Positions 1-8,143 are shown, counted from the first letter of the stretch. The stretch is DNA of 64,000 bases from CAUZJF01 sp965248605 (GCA_965248605.1 CBDFJV010000007.1:3038001-3102000); one strand, 5' to 3'. Made by a program: numbers and translations. The notes: generated by a model from the letters alone, not told the origin.

Positions 1-800
1 TAGCCAGCTGTCCTGACAAGAGCCGCTCCGGGCTCGATGATCACCCGCAGGCTGTATGATTTCTCTAGAGTCTCCGCGACCCTCGCAACCGCGTTTACGT
101 CGTCGGGACCCCCGAAAAGGTAGCCCCCGCCGAGGTTGATCCAGCTGAGCCGTCCTAAGAGACTGTCGAGTCGCGAGCAGAGGTGCTCTACCGTGGCGTC
201 CAGCTGGCGGAGGTCGGTCGCGTCGCAGTTTGCGTGAACGTGGATGCCTTCGAGGCCTTCAAGCCGCTCAGGCTGTCGCTCGACGACCTCTATGAGCGTG
301 TCGAGTGGGACGCCCAACTTGGAGTGGGGGCGGCAGGGGTCGTAGCGTTCGTCGTCAAGAAAGGAGAGCTGGGGGTTCACACGCAGGCCGCCGCTTGCGG
401 GCTGCATTTCGGCCCTGTACCGCTCCCACTGCCCGAGGGAGTTGAACGACACGAAGTCGCAGAGCTGGCCGATCTCGTTTGCCTCGTCCGGTCTGATGCC
501 CGGAGTCGTAAGATGGATGGACGCGTCCGGACCGGCAGTCTGGCGGGCCAGCCGGGCCTCGAACAGCGAGCTGGCGGCGAAGCCGTCGAGGTGTGGTGTC
601 ATATGCTCGATAACCGAGGCGAGGGGGAGCGACTTCGTCGAGAACAGGACGTCGCAGCGTCCTCGTAGTCGTCCGGTCAAAGCGAGCAGCCTGTGTACCT
701 CCCTTTCGTCGTAGACGAAGGCCGGGGTGTCCTTGACCTCTGCGGCCAGAGCATCGACTACTTGGGGTCTGGTCGCTGTGGCGTCGACAGTCTCGATCAT
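1..800 (-). CDS. nspC: Carboxynorspermidine/carboxyspermidine decarboxylase, 3' end cut by window edge
   Basis: PLP-dependent fold-III decarboxylase that makes norspermidine or spermidine from the carboxy precursor in the cytoplasm. Translation from the ATG at 798-800 gives 266 residues with no stop before base 1, so the C-terminus lies outside the window. Visible family marks: FSTKS with the presumed PLP lysine at about residue 56, the RVNPQ/DDERYDPCRPHSKLG stretch typical of NspC, HVHANCD, the glycine loop NLGGGYLFGG and EPGAALV. GGAGAG lies about 8 bases upstream of the ATG. An extended -10 (TGC-TAGAAT on the minus strand, 845-853) lies about 45 bases upstream. It diverges from the PaaK-like gene at 983. 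The family call is firm; choice between the two carboxy-polyamines is not possible from sequence. Confidence 0.88.
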   Translation of the reverse strand, partial: MIETVDATATRPQVVDALAAEVKDTPAFVYDEREVHRLLALTGRLRGRCDVLFSTKSLPLASVIEHMTPHLDGFAASSLFEARLARQTAGPDASIHLTTPGIRPDEANEIGQLCDFVSFNSLGQWERYRAEMQPASGGLRVNPQLSFLDDERYDPCRPHSKLGVPLDTLIEVVERQPERLEGLEGIHVHANCDATDLRQLDATVEHLCSRLDSLLGRLSWINLGGGYLFGGPDDVNAVARVAETLEKSYSLRVIIEPGAALVRTAG

Positions 801-844
801 TCGGCTGCTCTCCGAGAATCGCGTGCGGGTGCGGTTCGGCGGTG

Positions 845-853
845 ATTCTAGCA
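845..853 (-). promoter_or_regulatory. Extended -10 promoter for nspC
   Basis: Minus strand reads TGC followed by TAGAAT, with a TTTAGC-like -35 16 bases further upstream. On the plus strand a TATAAT at 900-905 could serve the divergent gene at 983. Both lie in the short divergent intergenic region. Confidence 0.45.
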
Positions 854-982
854 TACCGGTAGTTGAGCTAAATCGCCCGTTTCGCTCGAACAGTGCCCCT
901 ATAATGAGATGACCTGCCTATCAATTGCCACCGCGATCGTCGGAACGCGTCGCTACGTGTGCAACCCAGACGGCTTTGGAAC

Positions 983-1807
983 ATGAGGACGTACAACCAA
1001 CCGGACAATCTTCTGAAATTGCTTGGCGGTGTCGTGCAGGCCGCAAGCAAAACGACTTTCTATTCAGGATTCTTGGGCGAACACGCCAATGTCGAAAGCC
1101 TTGATGATTTCGCGGCGATACCACTGACGCCGCTGGAAAGGTACCGCCGGCAACGATTGGCCGACGTTCTGGCCGAGCCCGGTCAGGTCGACTGGATTGT
1201 CGGCCCGTACCGCGGACAATCGGCCGACTCGGTGGCGGTCGCGGAGGGGCCTGACGAGGGCGAGTCTCGCTACGATGTCTTCGCCGACGCCGTCAAGGAG
1301 TGCCTGCCGCTCGACGAGGTCCGGTCGGGTGCCGTCGTGGCGTCATCCGGGCGGCGTCAGTTCGGTGCCGAGTTGGCGACGATCTTGATCTACGCAGGCG
1401 TGCCTTCGCACCTGTTCATCGACTCAACGGACGACAGGACATACGAGCGCCTCGGACTTGTACGGCCCGATGTTCTCGTGCTCGCCGCTGAACCTCTGGA
1501 CGAGAGCCTTTTGCCGTCGGCCACCAGACTATGCGTGACGTTTCGTCGGACCCAGATGCTGCGCCGTTTCCAACAGCTCGACATGTACCTGGTCGACGAG
1601 CTGGGTTTCCTGGGCCAGTCCAACGATGGAGTGCGGTACTCGCTGAACAGGGATCTGTATTACTTCGAGACGTCCGACACAAGCAGGCTGGTCGTGACGG
1701 CGCTGCACAACAAGGTTCAGCCGTTGCTGAGGATCGAGATTCCGGACCGGGTGAAGCAGACGGGTACTGACCCCATCGAGTTCATCGAGCTGGCGACAGA
1801 GGGATAG
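983..1807 (+). CDS. Short PaaK-like (phenylacetate-CoA ligase fold) protein, probably catalytically inactive
   Basis: 274 residues from the ATG at 983 (a GTG at 959 in frame is possible but has no better ribosome site). The N-terminus (YNQPDNLLKLLGGVV...TTFYSGFLGEH...LDDFAAIPLTPLERYRR) resembles the N-terminal helical part of PaaK-type adenylate-forming enzymes. The place of the phosphate loop reads VVASSGRRQFG instead of SSGTTG, the YGxTE position reads LVDELGFLG, and a remnant of the late motif is LVVTALHNKVQPLLRIEIPD. The C-terminal lid domain of PaaK is absent. A structural or regulatory partner of the full-length paralogue at 3239 is an inference. It converges on the sigma-PheS gene, with 22 bases between stops. 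Confidence 0.6.
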   Translation: MRTYNQPDNLLKLLGGVVQAASKTTFYSGFLGEHANVESLDDFAAIPLTPLERYRRQRLADVLAEPGQVDWIVGPYRGQSADSVAVAEGPDEGESRYDVFADAVKECLPLDEVRSGAVVASSGRRQFGAELATILIYAGVPSHLFIDSTDDRTYERLGLVRPDVLVLAAEPLDESLLPSATRLCVTFRRTQMLRRFQQLDMYLVDELGFLGQSNDGVRYSLNRDLYYFETSDTSRLVVTALHNKVQPLLRIEIPDRVKQTGTDPIEFIELATEG

Positions 1808-1829
1808 CCACTCCGGTGCGTGCGTGGAT

Positions 1830-3098
1830 CTACGCGGGTTGTAGATAAGGTGGACGCCATAGCTCATGGATGCTCTCCAGCCCGAGCTTCAGCTGCGCCA
1901 GCCTCTCCAGACCCAGACCGAAGGCGTAGCCATTGACTTGCAGAGGATCGTGCCCCGCCTCGCGAAGCATTGCTGGTTTGAGCATCCCACATCCGGCCAC
2001 GGCCAGCCAGTCCTGCTTCGTCTTGACGTCCACGTCCATCCCTCCGTCCACCCAGCCGTAGTCGCATTCGCGGTACCTGACGTCGACCGCGCCGAGAACC
2101 ACCGAGAGGACCTGTTTGAGCGTCGCCTTGAGTATGTCTACTGAGACGCCTGGCTCCACGCATATCAAGTCCAGCTGATGGAAGACCTTGAGGTGCAGTT
2201 CGTCCTCTTCTTCGCCAGGTCGGAAGACACGGCCGGCCGTAATCAAACGCACCGGAGGCTCCCGTCCCTGAATTGCACGCAACGTGGCCCCGCTCGTCTG
2301 GGTCCTTAGCATGCTGTTGGCGTCGAGACTGTAACCGTCCCCGTATCCGGCGAAGTATTCTCTGCGGATCGAGGGGTAGATGTCTCTCTCCTCAACCTCT
2401 CGGCTCTCGACTGTCTCATATCCCGGTAAGGCCGATTTGATCTGGTCGACGATCGCGCGAATTGGGTGATCTTCGATCAGGAGAGGTTGAGGCCGGCTCA
2501 CCAGCTCCGCAACTACCTTTGCAGACACACCATTCGCCGACATCGCCTCGTCCGATATAGTCCTCGCCATGTTGATCACGTACTCCTTGAGTTTTCGTCT
2601 CGCGTTGAACAGTCGCTTCTTTACCGCCGCTTCCGACAGACCGAGGTAGTCCCCGATTTCGCGTTGGGTCATTCCGCCGATGAAATACAGGGCCGTAACC
2701 GTTCTCTGGCGATCAGGCAGGGACTGGATGGCGGCGTGCACCGTCCTGTCCCGTTCCTGGCGCTCCAGACTCTCGAAAGGCGCGTCCTCTCGCTCTGCCG
2801 TTTCCGAAGCGTCGAGCAAGGGGCCTGTTGGCAATGTTTTTCTTCGCGTCATTCGATCGCATGCTGTCGCGACAACCTTCTGAAACCAGGACGGAAAAGC
2901 CTCAGGCGCGGTCAGCGAACCCAGGTTCCGGTAGGCTTCGACAAACGCCTCTTGCACGGCGTCCTCGGCAAGATGGCTGTCACCAAGCCGCGCGAAGGCG
3001 CGACCGAAGGCCGAGGCGCGAAACCGTCTTACGATCTCCTCGTAGCTTTCAAGGTCGCCCGCCTGTGCTTTACGTACTAGGTCACTGCTGTCGGTCAA
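1830..3098 (-). CDS. ECF sigma factor fused to a phenylalanyl-tRNA synthetase alpha-like catalytic domain
   Basis: 422 residues in one uninterrupted frame. Residues about 8-80 are sigma region 2 (HLAEDAVQEAFVEAYRNLGS) and about 118-172 region 4 (LPDRQRTV..., GMTQREIGDYLGLSEAAVKK). From about 207 to 420 the sequence matches the class II core of PheS: motif-1-like DHPIRAIVDQIKSALPGYE, LRTQTSGATLRAI, motif 2 GRVFRPGEEED...KVFHQLD (289-309), WLAVAGCGMLKPAMLREAG, and motif 3 YAFGLGLERLAQLK (391-404). Motif 2 and 3 arginines are kept, so ATP and amino-acid binding is plausible. The PheS tRNA-binding coiled coil is missing, and there is no PheT neighbour. Suggested role: sigma factor whose activity is tuned by an amino acid or aromatic acid; this is inference. 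Confidence 0.82.
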   Translation of the reverse strand: MTDSSDLVRKAQAGDLESYEEIVRRFRASAFGRAFARLGDSHLAEDAVQEAFVEAYRNLGSLTAPEAFPSWFQKVVATACDRMTRRKTLPTGPLLDASETAEREDAPFESLERQERDRTVHAAIQSLPDRQRTVTALYFIGGMTQREIGDYLGLSEAAVKKRLFNARRKLKEYVINMARTISDEAMSANGVSAKVVAELVSRPQPLLIEDHPIRAIVDQIKSALPGYETVESREVEERDIYPSIRREYFAGYGDGYSLDANSMLRTQTSGATLRAIQGREPPVRLITAGRVFRPGEEEDELHLKVFHQLDLICVEPGVSVDILKATLKQVLSVVLGAVDVRYRECDYGWVDGGMDVDVKTKQDWLAVAGCGMLKPAMLREAGHDPLQVNGYAFGLGLERLAQLKLGLESIHELWRPPYLQPA

Positions 3099-3178
3099 AG
3101 TGGTTCCTTGCTCCGTTCAACAAGAAGGCTGTCATATCAAGAGAGCCGCCCCGCATTGGGAAGGTTACCCTCAAGTCA

Positions 3179-3193
3179 GGCAGGCTGCCTGCC
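3179..3193. promoter_or_regulatory. Operator-like palindrome in divergent intergenic region
   Basis: GGCAGGC-T-GCCTGCC, a perfect 7-bp inverted repeat around one base, sits between the divergent starts of the sigma-PheS fusion (3098) and the PaaK-like gene (3239). Its position suits a regulator of one or both genes, possibly the sigma protein's own circuit. No direct proof. Confidence 0.35.
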
Positions 3194-3238
3194 GTAAGCG
3201 TCTAGATCACGTAAGAACAATGGGATAACCTGCCTTTC

Positions 3239-4516
3239 ATGAAGGATTGGGATGACGAACATTCGATGTCGACGTTGGAATTGGTCGGGTCCATATCAGA
3301 TAGCTCGATCAAGGTACTCCGCGAGTGCCTTCTGCGTTGCTATTCGTCCTTCCAGACCTACCGCGAGGTCTTCGAGGAGCTTGGCATTTCTCGCGCCGAC
3401 ATCGTCGAGGGCGACCCTCTGGCTATCCTGCAGAGCCTGCCTCTTCTACAGGGCGAGCGCTTCGTGGCGCTGATGGATGAGAGTCTGGAGGTGGGTGAGC
3501 GCATCGTCGACCTCGAGACCTCGTCCGGCACGATGGGCCCGCGATCACGCAGGTTCATCTCGAGCGAGGACGACGCCTCGGACCACGAGTTGCTCGCGAA
3601 GATGTTCGGGGTGTTTGGCATCGGCCCTGAAGACCGGGTGGCCTGCCTCGACGTTGACCCCGTTAACCTGATGGTTTCGTTCACGAAGGCGCTTGACCTG
3701 CTGGGAGTCCAGGAGTCGTACGCCTACTGTGCGGGGCCGGATTTCACGGCTGAAATGGCCAGCCTCCGCGCGCTCGACCCGACCGTGATCGTGACGATTC
3801 CGTCGATAGTCGAGCGCTGCTTCGAATCCCTCAAGCTTGCGTACGCCGCCGCTCATGGACATCTGCAGAAAGTCGTGTACTTCGGCGAACCGCCGTCTCG
3901 GGCCACGCGCCGGGCCCTGGAGTTGAACCTTGGCGTCGAGGTCTTCGGGTACTACGGAGCGACCGAGACGTCGTCGCTTGGAGCCGAATGCTCGGCGCAC
4001 GACGGCATACATGTCTTCACCGACCACAACGTCATCGAGGTTGCCAAGGACGATGTCTCCTCGTCGACCGGCGAGATAGTAGTCACCTCGCTTAAGCAGC
4101 GGACGCTCCCGCTGCTGAGGTACGCGTTGAGGGACGAGATTGCTGTCAGGTCAGGTCCGTGCGCCTGCGGACTAGATTATCCGCGGATCGAAGTGGTCGG
4201 CAGAGCCGATGACAGCTTCTCTATACTCGGTCTCAAGGTCCACTACGCTCCAGTCCTAGATGCTGTTTACGAACAGGCGGACTCGACGGGGCTGATGCAG
4301 CTTGAGGTGACGCGACACGACAAAGAGGCGTTGACGATTGTTCTGCCCGACCGGCTGCGCGGTCTTGAGGACGCCATGAGGAGGACGGTGCTCGACCGTG
4401 ATCGAGAGCTGGAGTTCCTCGTGCGAGGCGGCTACCTTGGCCTGACTTTCTCGTTTGTTGACGAGGGCTACTTCAGCGGGACAAGGAAGGTCCAGAGGGT
4501 GGTGGACGATCGCTAG
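3239..4516 (+). CDS. PaaK-like adenylate-forming enzyme (phenylacetate-CoA ligase family)
   Basis: 425 residues, near full family length. Adenylation marks: phosphate loop ETSSGTMGPRSRRF (about residue 95), YYGATETSSLG at about 240 (the YGxTE motif), PLLRYALRDEI (RxxD motif) and the hinge region VGRADDSFSILGLKVHYAP followed by a small C-terminal lid. A CACGL pair of cysteines before the hinge recalls the metal/structural cysteines of PaaK-type proteins. It would activate a carboxylic acid as an adenylate and perhaps transfer it to CoA; the substrate cannot be read. No strong ribosome site precedes ATG 3239; ATG 3266 is an alternative. Divergent from sigma-PheS. Confidence 0.72.
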   Translation: MKDWDDEHSMSTLELVGSISDSSIKVLRECLLRCYSSFQTYREVFEELGISRADIVEGDPLAILQSLPLLQGERFVALMDESLEVGERIVDLETSSGTMGPRSRRFISSEDDASDHELLAKMFGVFGIGPEDRVACLDVDPVNLMVSFTKALDLLGVQESYAYCAGPDFTAEMASLRALDPTVIVTIPSIVERCFESLKLAYAAAHGHLQKVVYFGEPPSRATRRALELNLGVEVFGYYGATETSSLGAECSAHDGIHVFTDHNVIEVAKDDVSSSTGEIVVTSLKQRTLPLLRYALRDEIAVRSGPCACGLDYPRIEVVGRADDSFSILGLKVHYAPVLDAVYEQADSTGLMQLEVTRHDKEALTIVLPDRLRGLEDAMRRTVLDRDRELEFLVRGGYLGLTFSFVDEGYFSGTRKVQRVVDDR

Positions 4517-4616
4517 TTGGCTGGTCGCGGAATCTCCCCCTCCTCCCCGAGAGGCTCGGGATCTTCGACAATCGTCTCCAAAGGTGAAGAAGGAAAACCC
4601 GTGCCAGCTTCATTGA

Positions 4617-4644
4617 TTGGGCCAATCTGGCCGTGTTGTACAAT
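4617..4644 (+). promoter_or_regulatory. Sigma-70-like promoter upstream of sthA
   Basis: TTGGGC, 16-bp spacer, TACAAT, ending about 60 bases before the ATG at 4706. Confidence 0.4.
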
Positions 4645-4705
4645 AGGCCCTCTGGACGCGTTCGTAGCGAAGTACTTGGACCCTACCTAATTCACACTGT
4701 AACTG

Positions 4706-6112
4706 ATGGCTGAGTACGATTACGACATAGTGATAATCGGGTCGGGTCCGGCCGGGCAGCGTGCTGCGGTGCAGGCCGCGAAGGTCGACAAGCGCGTGGC
4801 GCTCATCGAGCGGAACGACGTCGTCGGCGGGGTCATGCTTAACACGGGGACGATTCCTAGTAAGACTCTTCGTGAGGCGACGCTTTATCTCACCGGATAC
4901 CGCGAGCGCGAACTGTACGGCGAATCGTACACGGTCAAGCAGAACATCAGCATGCAAGACCTGCTGTTCCGGACCGAGTACGTCGTGCGACATGAGATCG
5001 ACGTTATGCGCCACCAGCTGATGCGCAACCGCGTCGAGCTGATCACCTCTGAGGCGTCTTTCGTCGACCCCCATACTCTGCGACTTACCTCCCTGAACGG
5101 GACGGCGCATCGCGAGATAACGGCGTCCAGCATCGTGATCGCCACTGGAACGGCTGCCACGACCGTGCCGCATATCCCTTTCGACGGTAAACGTATATTC
5201 CTGAGCGACGACATGCTGTACCTCGACAGCGTGCCGCGAACCATGACTATCGTCGGAGCGGGCGTGATCGGCCTCGAGTACGCCAGCATATTCGCGACAC
5301 TTGGAGTCCGGGTAACTGTCATCGATAAGGCCCCACAGCTTCTGCCGTTCATCGACCGCGAGATCATGGAGGCGCTTGTCTACCAGCTTCGGCTCATGAG
5401 AGTCACGTTGCGTCTGGGCGAAGAGGTCAGCGACATAGCGCCCGTAGACGACGCGCGGGGGGAACGAGTCGAGATCCATCTGGCGAGCGGAAAACAGATC
5501 GTTTCCGAGAAAGCGCTGTACAGCATCGGCCGTACGGGTGCGACGAAGGCGTTGCATCTCGAAGCGGCGGGCCTCGCGGCCGACGACCGCGGGCGTATCA
5601 AGGTCAAATCGACCTATCAGACTGAGGTCCCTCACATCTACGCCGTAGGTGACGTCATCGGCTTCCCAAGCCTCGCTTCGACTTCCTCGGAGCAAGGGAG
5701 ACTGGCTGCCTGTCACGCATTGGGTATAGAAGCGAAGAGCGTGCCGGAGCTGTTCCCGTTTGGGATCTACACGATCCCTGAGATCTCAATGGTCGGACGT
5801 AACGAGGAAGAGCTTACGGAGGACGGCGTTCCGTACGAGGTCGGAAAGGCCCAGTACCGGGAGATCGCCCGCGGCCAGATTATTGGTGATAGTACGGGCC
5901 TGCTGAAGCTCGTCTTCCATCTCGAGACTCACGAGTTGCTGGGGGTCCACGTCATTGGGGAAGGCGCCGCGGAGCTGGTCCATATCGGGCAGACGGTGCT
6001 GGCCTTCGGAGGCAAAATACACTACTTCGTGGACACGGTGTTCAACTACCCGACTCTGGCCGAGTGCTACAAGACGGCCGCTTTCGATGGAGTGAACCGG
6101 CTTGGGGCGTGA
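4706..6112 (+). CDS. sthA: Soluble pyridine nucleotide transhydrogenase-like flavoprotein
   Basis: 468 residues, two-dinucleotide-binding-domain flavoprotein of the lipoamide dehydrogenase superfamily. FAD loop IIGSGPAGQRAA near residue 10, NAD(P) loop IVGAGVIGLEYA near 180, second FAD motif PHIYAVGDVIG near 310 and a C-terminal dimerisation domain. The usual redox site CxxxxC is replaced by GGVMLNTGTIPSKT, so neither cysteine is present. SthA enzymes keep GTIPSK without the second cysteine, which makes transhydrogenase (NADPH + NAD+ to NADP+ + NADH) a better call than lipoamide or mercuric reductase. A weak hairpin follows at 6117. Confidence 0.78.
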   Translation: MAEYDYDIVIIGSGPAGQRAAVQAAKVDKRVALIERNDVVGGVMLNTGTIPSKTLREATLYLTGYRERELYGESYTVKQNISMQDLLFRTEYVVRHEIDVMRHQLMRNRVELITSEASFVDPHTLRLTSLNGTAHREITASSIVIATGTAATTVPHIPFDGKRIFLSDDMLYLDSVPRTMTIVGAGVIGLEYASIFATLGVRVTVIDKAPQLLPFIDREIMEALVYQLRLMRVTLRLGEEVSDIAPVDDARGERVEIHLASGKQIVSEKALYSIGRTGATKALHLEAAGLAADDRGRIKVKSTYQTEVPHIYAVGDVIGFPSLASTSSEQGRLAACHALGIEAKSVPELFPFGIYTIPEISMVGRNEEELTEDGVPYEVGKAQYREIARGQIIGDSTGLLKLVFHLETHELLGVHVIGEGAAELVHIGQTVLAFGGKIHYFVDTVFNYPTLAECYKTAAFDGVNRLGA

Positions 6113-6116
6113 CATC

Positions 6117-6145
6117 GGTCCGCGTCCGGACCGCCATCGGTTTTT
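6117..6145 (+). terminator. Weak intrinsic terminator after sthA
   Basis: GGTCCG-CGTC-CGGACC hairpin (6117-6132), followed after 8 bases by a five-T run ending at 6145. Confidence 0.35.
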
Positions 6146-6242
6146 GACTCCCGACCATTTGGGAATTCAATCACTGGGGCATCCGGCCCTTCGTGGTGGT
6201 CGTGCGCGCCCGTGACCGTATCAGATTGAAGAAGTACTGCGC

Positions 6243-7217
6243 ATGAAACAGAAGACGCTTGCTGTGGACTTCGGTGGCACGAATATTCGCGCTGCTATAG
6301 TCGACCGACGCGGGACTATCGTGAACAGGCACTCGGCGCCGACGCTCGCAAACGAAGGGCGCGACGCAGTGCTTGGTCGTGTCATCGAGACGATAGAAGA
6401 GGTGAGCGAGTCTGAGGACATGGAATCGCTGGCCGGTATCGGTATCTCGCAGCCAGGGCCGACCGAACCCGAGACTGGAGTCCTGTACGCTGCCCCAAAC
6501 CTCCCAGGTTGGGGCGGCTTCGCGTTGACCGCTGTGTTGACCGAGCGGTTTTCACTCGCGGCTAACGCGGCAAACGATGCCAACGCGGCGGCAATCGGGG
6601 TCCATCGGTTCGGAAATGGGCGTGGCTCGACGAACATGATCTACATGACGGTGAGCACCGGCATCGGAGGCGGGATCATAATCGATGGACGGCTCTACGT
6701 CGGCTCTCGGGGCTTCGCCGGCGAAATCGGACACATACAGATAGACGCGGACGGCCCCCGTTGTGCCTGTGGCAATACAGGATGCCTAGAAGCGCTTTCG
6801 TCTGGCACGGCAGTCGCCCGCATAGCTCGTGAGAGCCTGGCCGCAGGCGAGAAAAGTGCGCTGATCGACTTGTCGGGAGGCGACCCAAACAACGTGACCG
6901 CTGAGATGGTTGCCGAGACCGCGCGTTCGGGCGACTTGCTGGGCCAGCGAATTTTTGCAGAGGCCTCGCGCAACCTCGGAATCGGGATAGTCGGCCTGAT
7001 TCACGCCTTCGATCCCGACCTCATCGTGCTTGGAGGGGGACTGACTCAGCAATTCGATCTGCTGTTGCGCGGCGTCACGAAAGAGGTCAAGCGGCGGGTT
7101 CTCGGGAAGGACCAGGACAAGATTCCCGTGATCAAGTCCGACCTGGGCGACGATGCGGGACTTCTCGGCGCTGCCGCTCTGGCTTTCGAGGCCGCGGACG
7201 CGACCGACGAGGCTTGA
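6243..7217 (+). CDS. ROK-family sugar kinase (glucokinase-like)
   Basis: 324 residues. N-terminal phosphate-1 motif AVDFGGTNIRAAIVD, STGIGGGIIIDGRLY in the middle, the ROK signature with the histidine of GEIGHIQID and the zinc site CACGNTGCLEALSSG, then a C-terminal IVLGGGLTQ adenosine motif. These features indicate an ATP-dependent hexose kinase, glucose being the default guess; N-acetyl sugars cannot be excluded. The sulfite-oxidase-like gene starts 16 bases after the stop, suggesting one transcript, although no metabolic link is obvious. Confidence 0.82.
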   Translation: MKQKTLAVDFGGTNIRAAIVDRRGTIVNRHSAPTLANEGRDAVLGRVIETIEEVSESEDMESLAGIGISQPGPTEPETGVLYAAPNLPGWGGFALTAVLTERFSLAANAANDANAAAIGVHRFGNGRGSTNMIYMTVSTGIGGGIIIDGRLYVGSRGFAGEIGHIQIDADGPRCACGNTGCLEALSSGTAVARIARESLAAGEKSALIDLSGGDPNNVTAEMVAETARSGDLLGQRIFAEASRNLGIGIVGLIHAFDPDLIVLGGGLTQQFDLLLRGVTKEVKRRVLGKDQDKIPVIKSDLGDDAGLLGAAALAFEAADATDEA

Positions 7218-7233
7218 AGAAACGGAGACTTCG

Positions 7234-7848
7234 ATGCTAAAGAAGCTCGGTAAGCTGACGAAAGTGAAACAGGACCAGGAGGGACTGGATGTCCCTCCCG
7301 GCCAGTACTTGACCACCAAGTTTCCGGTCCTCTCCTTTGGCCCCACCCCGATTATCGATCTCGAGGAGTGGCGGTTCCGAGTGTTCGGACTGGTCGAAGA
7401 GGAGGTCACCTTCGATTGGGAGGAGTTCACAAATCTGGGCAAAGTCACGCTCGACGCCGAATTCCACTGTGTCACACAGTGGAGCCGGTTGGAGAATACC
7501 TGGGAAGGGGTTCCGTTCAGCGCTCTAACAAACGCCATCGCGCCCAAACCTGAGGCGAAATATGTGATGGCGCACTGCTACGGCGGCTACACCACGAACG
7601 TCGGACTGGACGTCCTGCAGGACGACGACGTTCTATTCGCGTACAACCACGACGGCTCTCCCCTGGAACCGGACCACGGGGGACCAATGCGACTCGTTGT
7701 CCCCAAGCGCTACGGATGGAAGAGCGCAAAATGGGTCAACGGCCTGGAGTTCATGGCCGACGACGCGCCGGGATTCTGGGAGGTCCGGGGCTACCACATG
7801 GAAGGGGACCCATTGAAGGAGCAGCGTTTTTGGGAGAGACCAGTCTAG
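7234..7848 (+). CDS. Molybdopterin-dependent oxidoreductase, sulfite oxidase fold
   Basis: 204 residues starting at ATG 7234 behind GGAG. The fold is the Oxidored_molyb domain alone: PVLSFGPTP...WRFRVFGLV at the N-terminus, the molybdenum-ligand cysteine in AEFHCVTQWSR (about residue 78), HCYGGYTTNV, DDDVLFAYNHDGSPLEPDHGGPMRLVVPKRYGWKSAKWVNGLEF. No signal peptide or twin-arginine is seen, and no dimerisation domain. The substrate is unknown; related proteins oxidise sulfite or reduce sulfoxides. It is followed by G-rich microrepeats and a strong terminator. Confidence 0.82.
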   Translation: MLKKLGKLTKVKQDQEGLDVPPGQYLTTKFPVLSFGPTPIIDLEEWRFRVFGLVEEEVTFDWEEFTNLGKVTLDAEFHCVTQWSRLENTWEGVPFSALTNAIAPKPEAKYVMAHCYGGYTTNVGLDVLQDDDVLFAYNHDGSPLEPDHGGPMRLVVPKRYGWKSAKWVNGLEFMADDAPGFWEVRGYHMEGDPLKEQRFWERPV

Positions 7849-7852
7849 GAAG

Positions 7853-7890
7853 GGTACGGGGTACGGGGTACGGGGTACAGGGTACGGTAT
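7853..7890 (+). repeat. G-rich GGGGTAC microrepeat between stop codon and terminator
   Basis: Four to five near copies of GGGTACG in tandem lie directly after the stop of the molybdoprotein gene. At least four runs of three or more G occur on the sense strand, so the RNA could form a G-quadruplex. Confidence 0.6.
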
Positions 7891-7894
7891 AGAG

Positions 7895-7930
7895 AAGGAC
7901 CCTCTCGACGTCGAGAGGGTCCTTGTTTTC
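7895..7930. terminator. Perfect-palindrome intrinsic terminator
   Basis: A 30-base perfect palindrome (7895-7924, arms AAGGACCCTCTCGA / TCGAGAGGGTCCTT) followed by GTTTTC. The symmetry could let it end transcription of the plus-strand gene and of the convergent zinc-ribbon gene. Confidence 0.75.
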
Positions 7931-7957
7931 ACATGAGCGAACTCGCCAGTGTGGTGA

Positions 7958-8143
7958 CTACGCGACCCTTCTCTTCTTAGCCGTCAGTACCTTGGCCGGA
8001 ACAGCGGGCGCCAGCTTGAACGGGCCGGACTGTTCAAGGTCGACAATCCAGCCGCACTGAAGGCACTCTTTGTAGTCGCCGTACATGTCGCCACTCGTAT
8101 GCATGTCTCCCTCGCACCTGGGACAGGCTTTGAAAAGCAGCAT
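7958..8143 (-). CDS. Small zinc-ribbon protein
   Basis: 61 residues when started at the ATG 8141-8143, which follows an ideal ribosome site AAAGGAGGT; a longer in-frame start at 8185 would lie over that site and is rejected. Sequence: MLLFKACPRCEGDM then ECLQCGW, a CxxC...CxxC zinc ribbon, and a basic tail AKKRRVA. Its job is unknown; such miniature ribbons often bind nucleic acid. Confidence 0.72.
   Translation of the reverse strand: MLLFKACPRCEGDMHTSGDMYGDYKECLQCGWIVDLEQSGPFKLAPAVPAKVLTAKKRRVA

Noticed and set aside
183..668. 161-codon plus-strand open frame
   Set aside because: It is antisense to nspC, whose minus-strand translation carries several diagnostic motifs.
1830..2500. Pyrrolysyl-tRNA or phosphoseryl-tRNA synthetase as source of the class II domain
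   Set aside because: The motif 2/3 neighbourhood (GRVFRPGEEED, AGCGMLKPAMLREAG, YAFGLGLERLAQLKLG) follows PheS, and no pyl or sep genes are nearby.
4610..5716. 368-codon minus-strand open frame opposite sthA
   Set aside because: Antisense to a well-supported flavoprotein and without any domain signal.
4706..6112. Dihydrolipoamide dehydrogenase or mercuric reductase
   Set aside because: Both redox cysteines are absent, and there is no 2-oxoacid dehydrogenase or mer gene in context.
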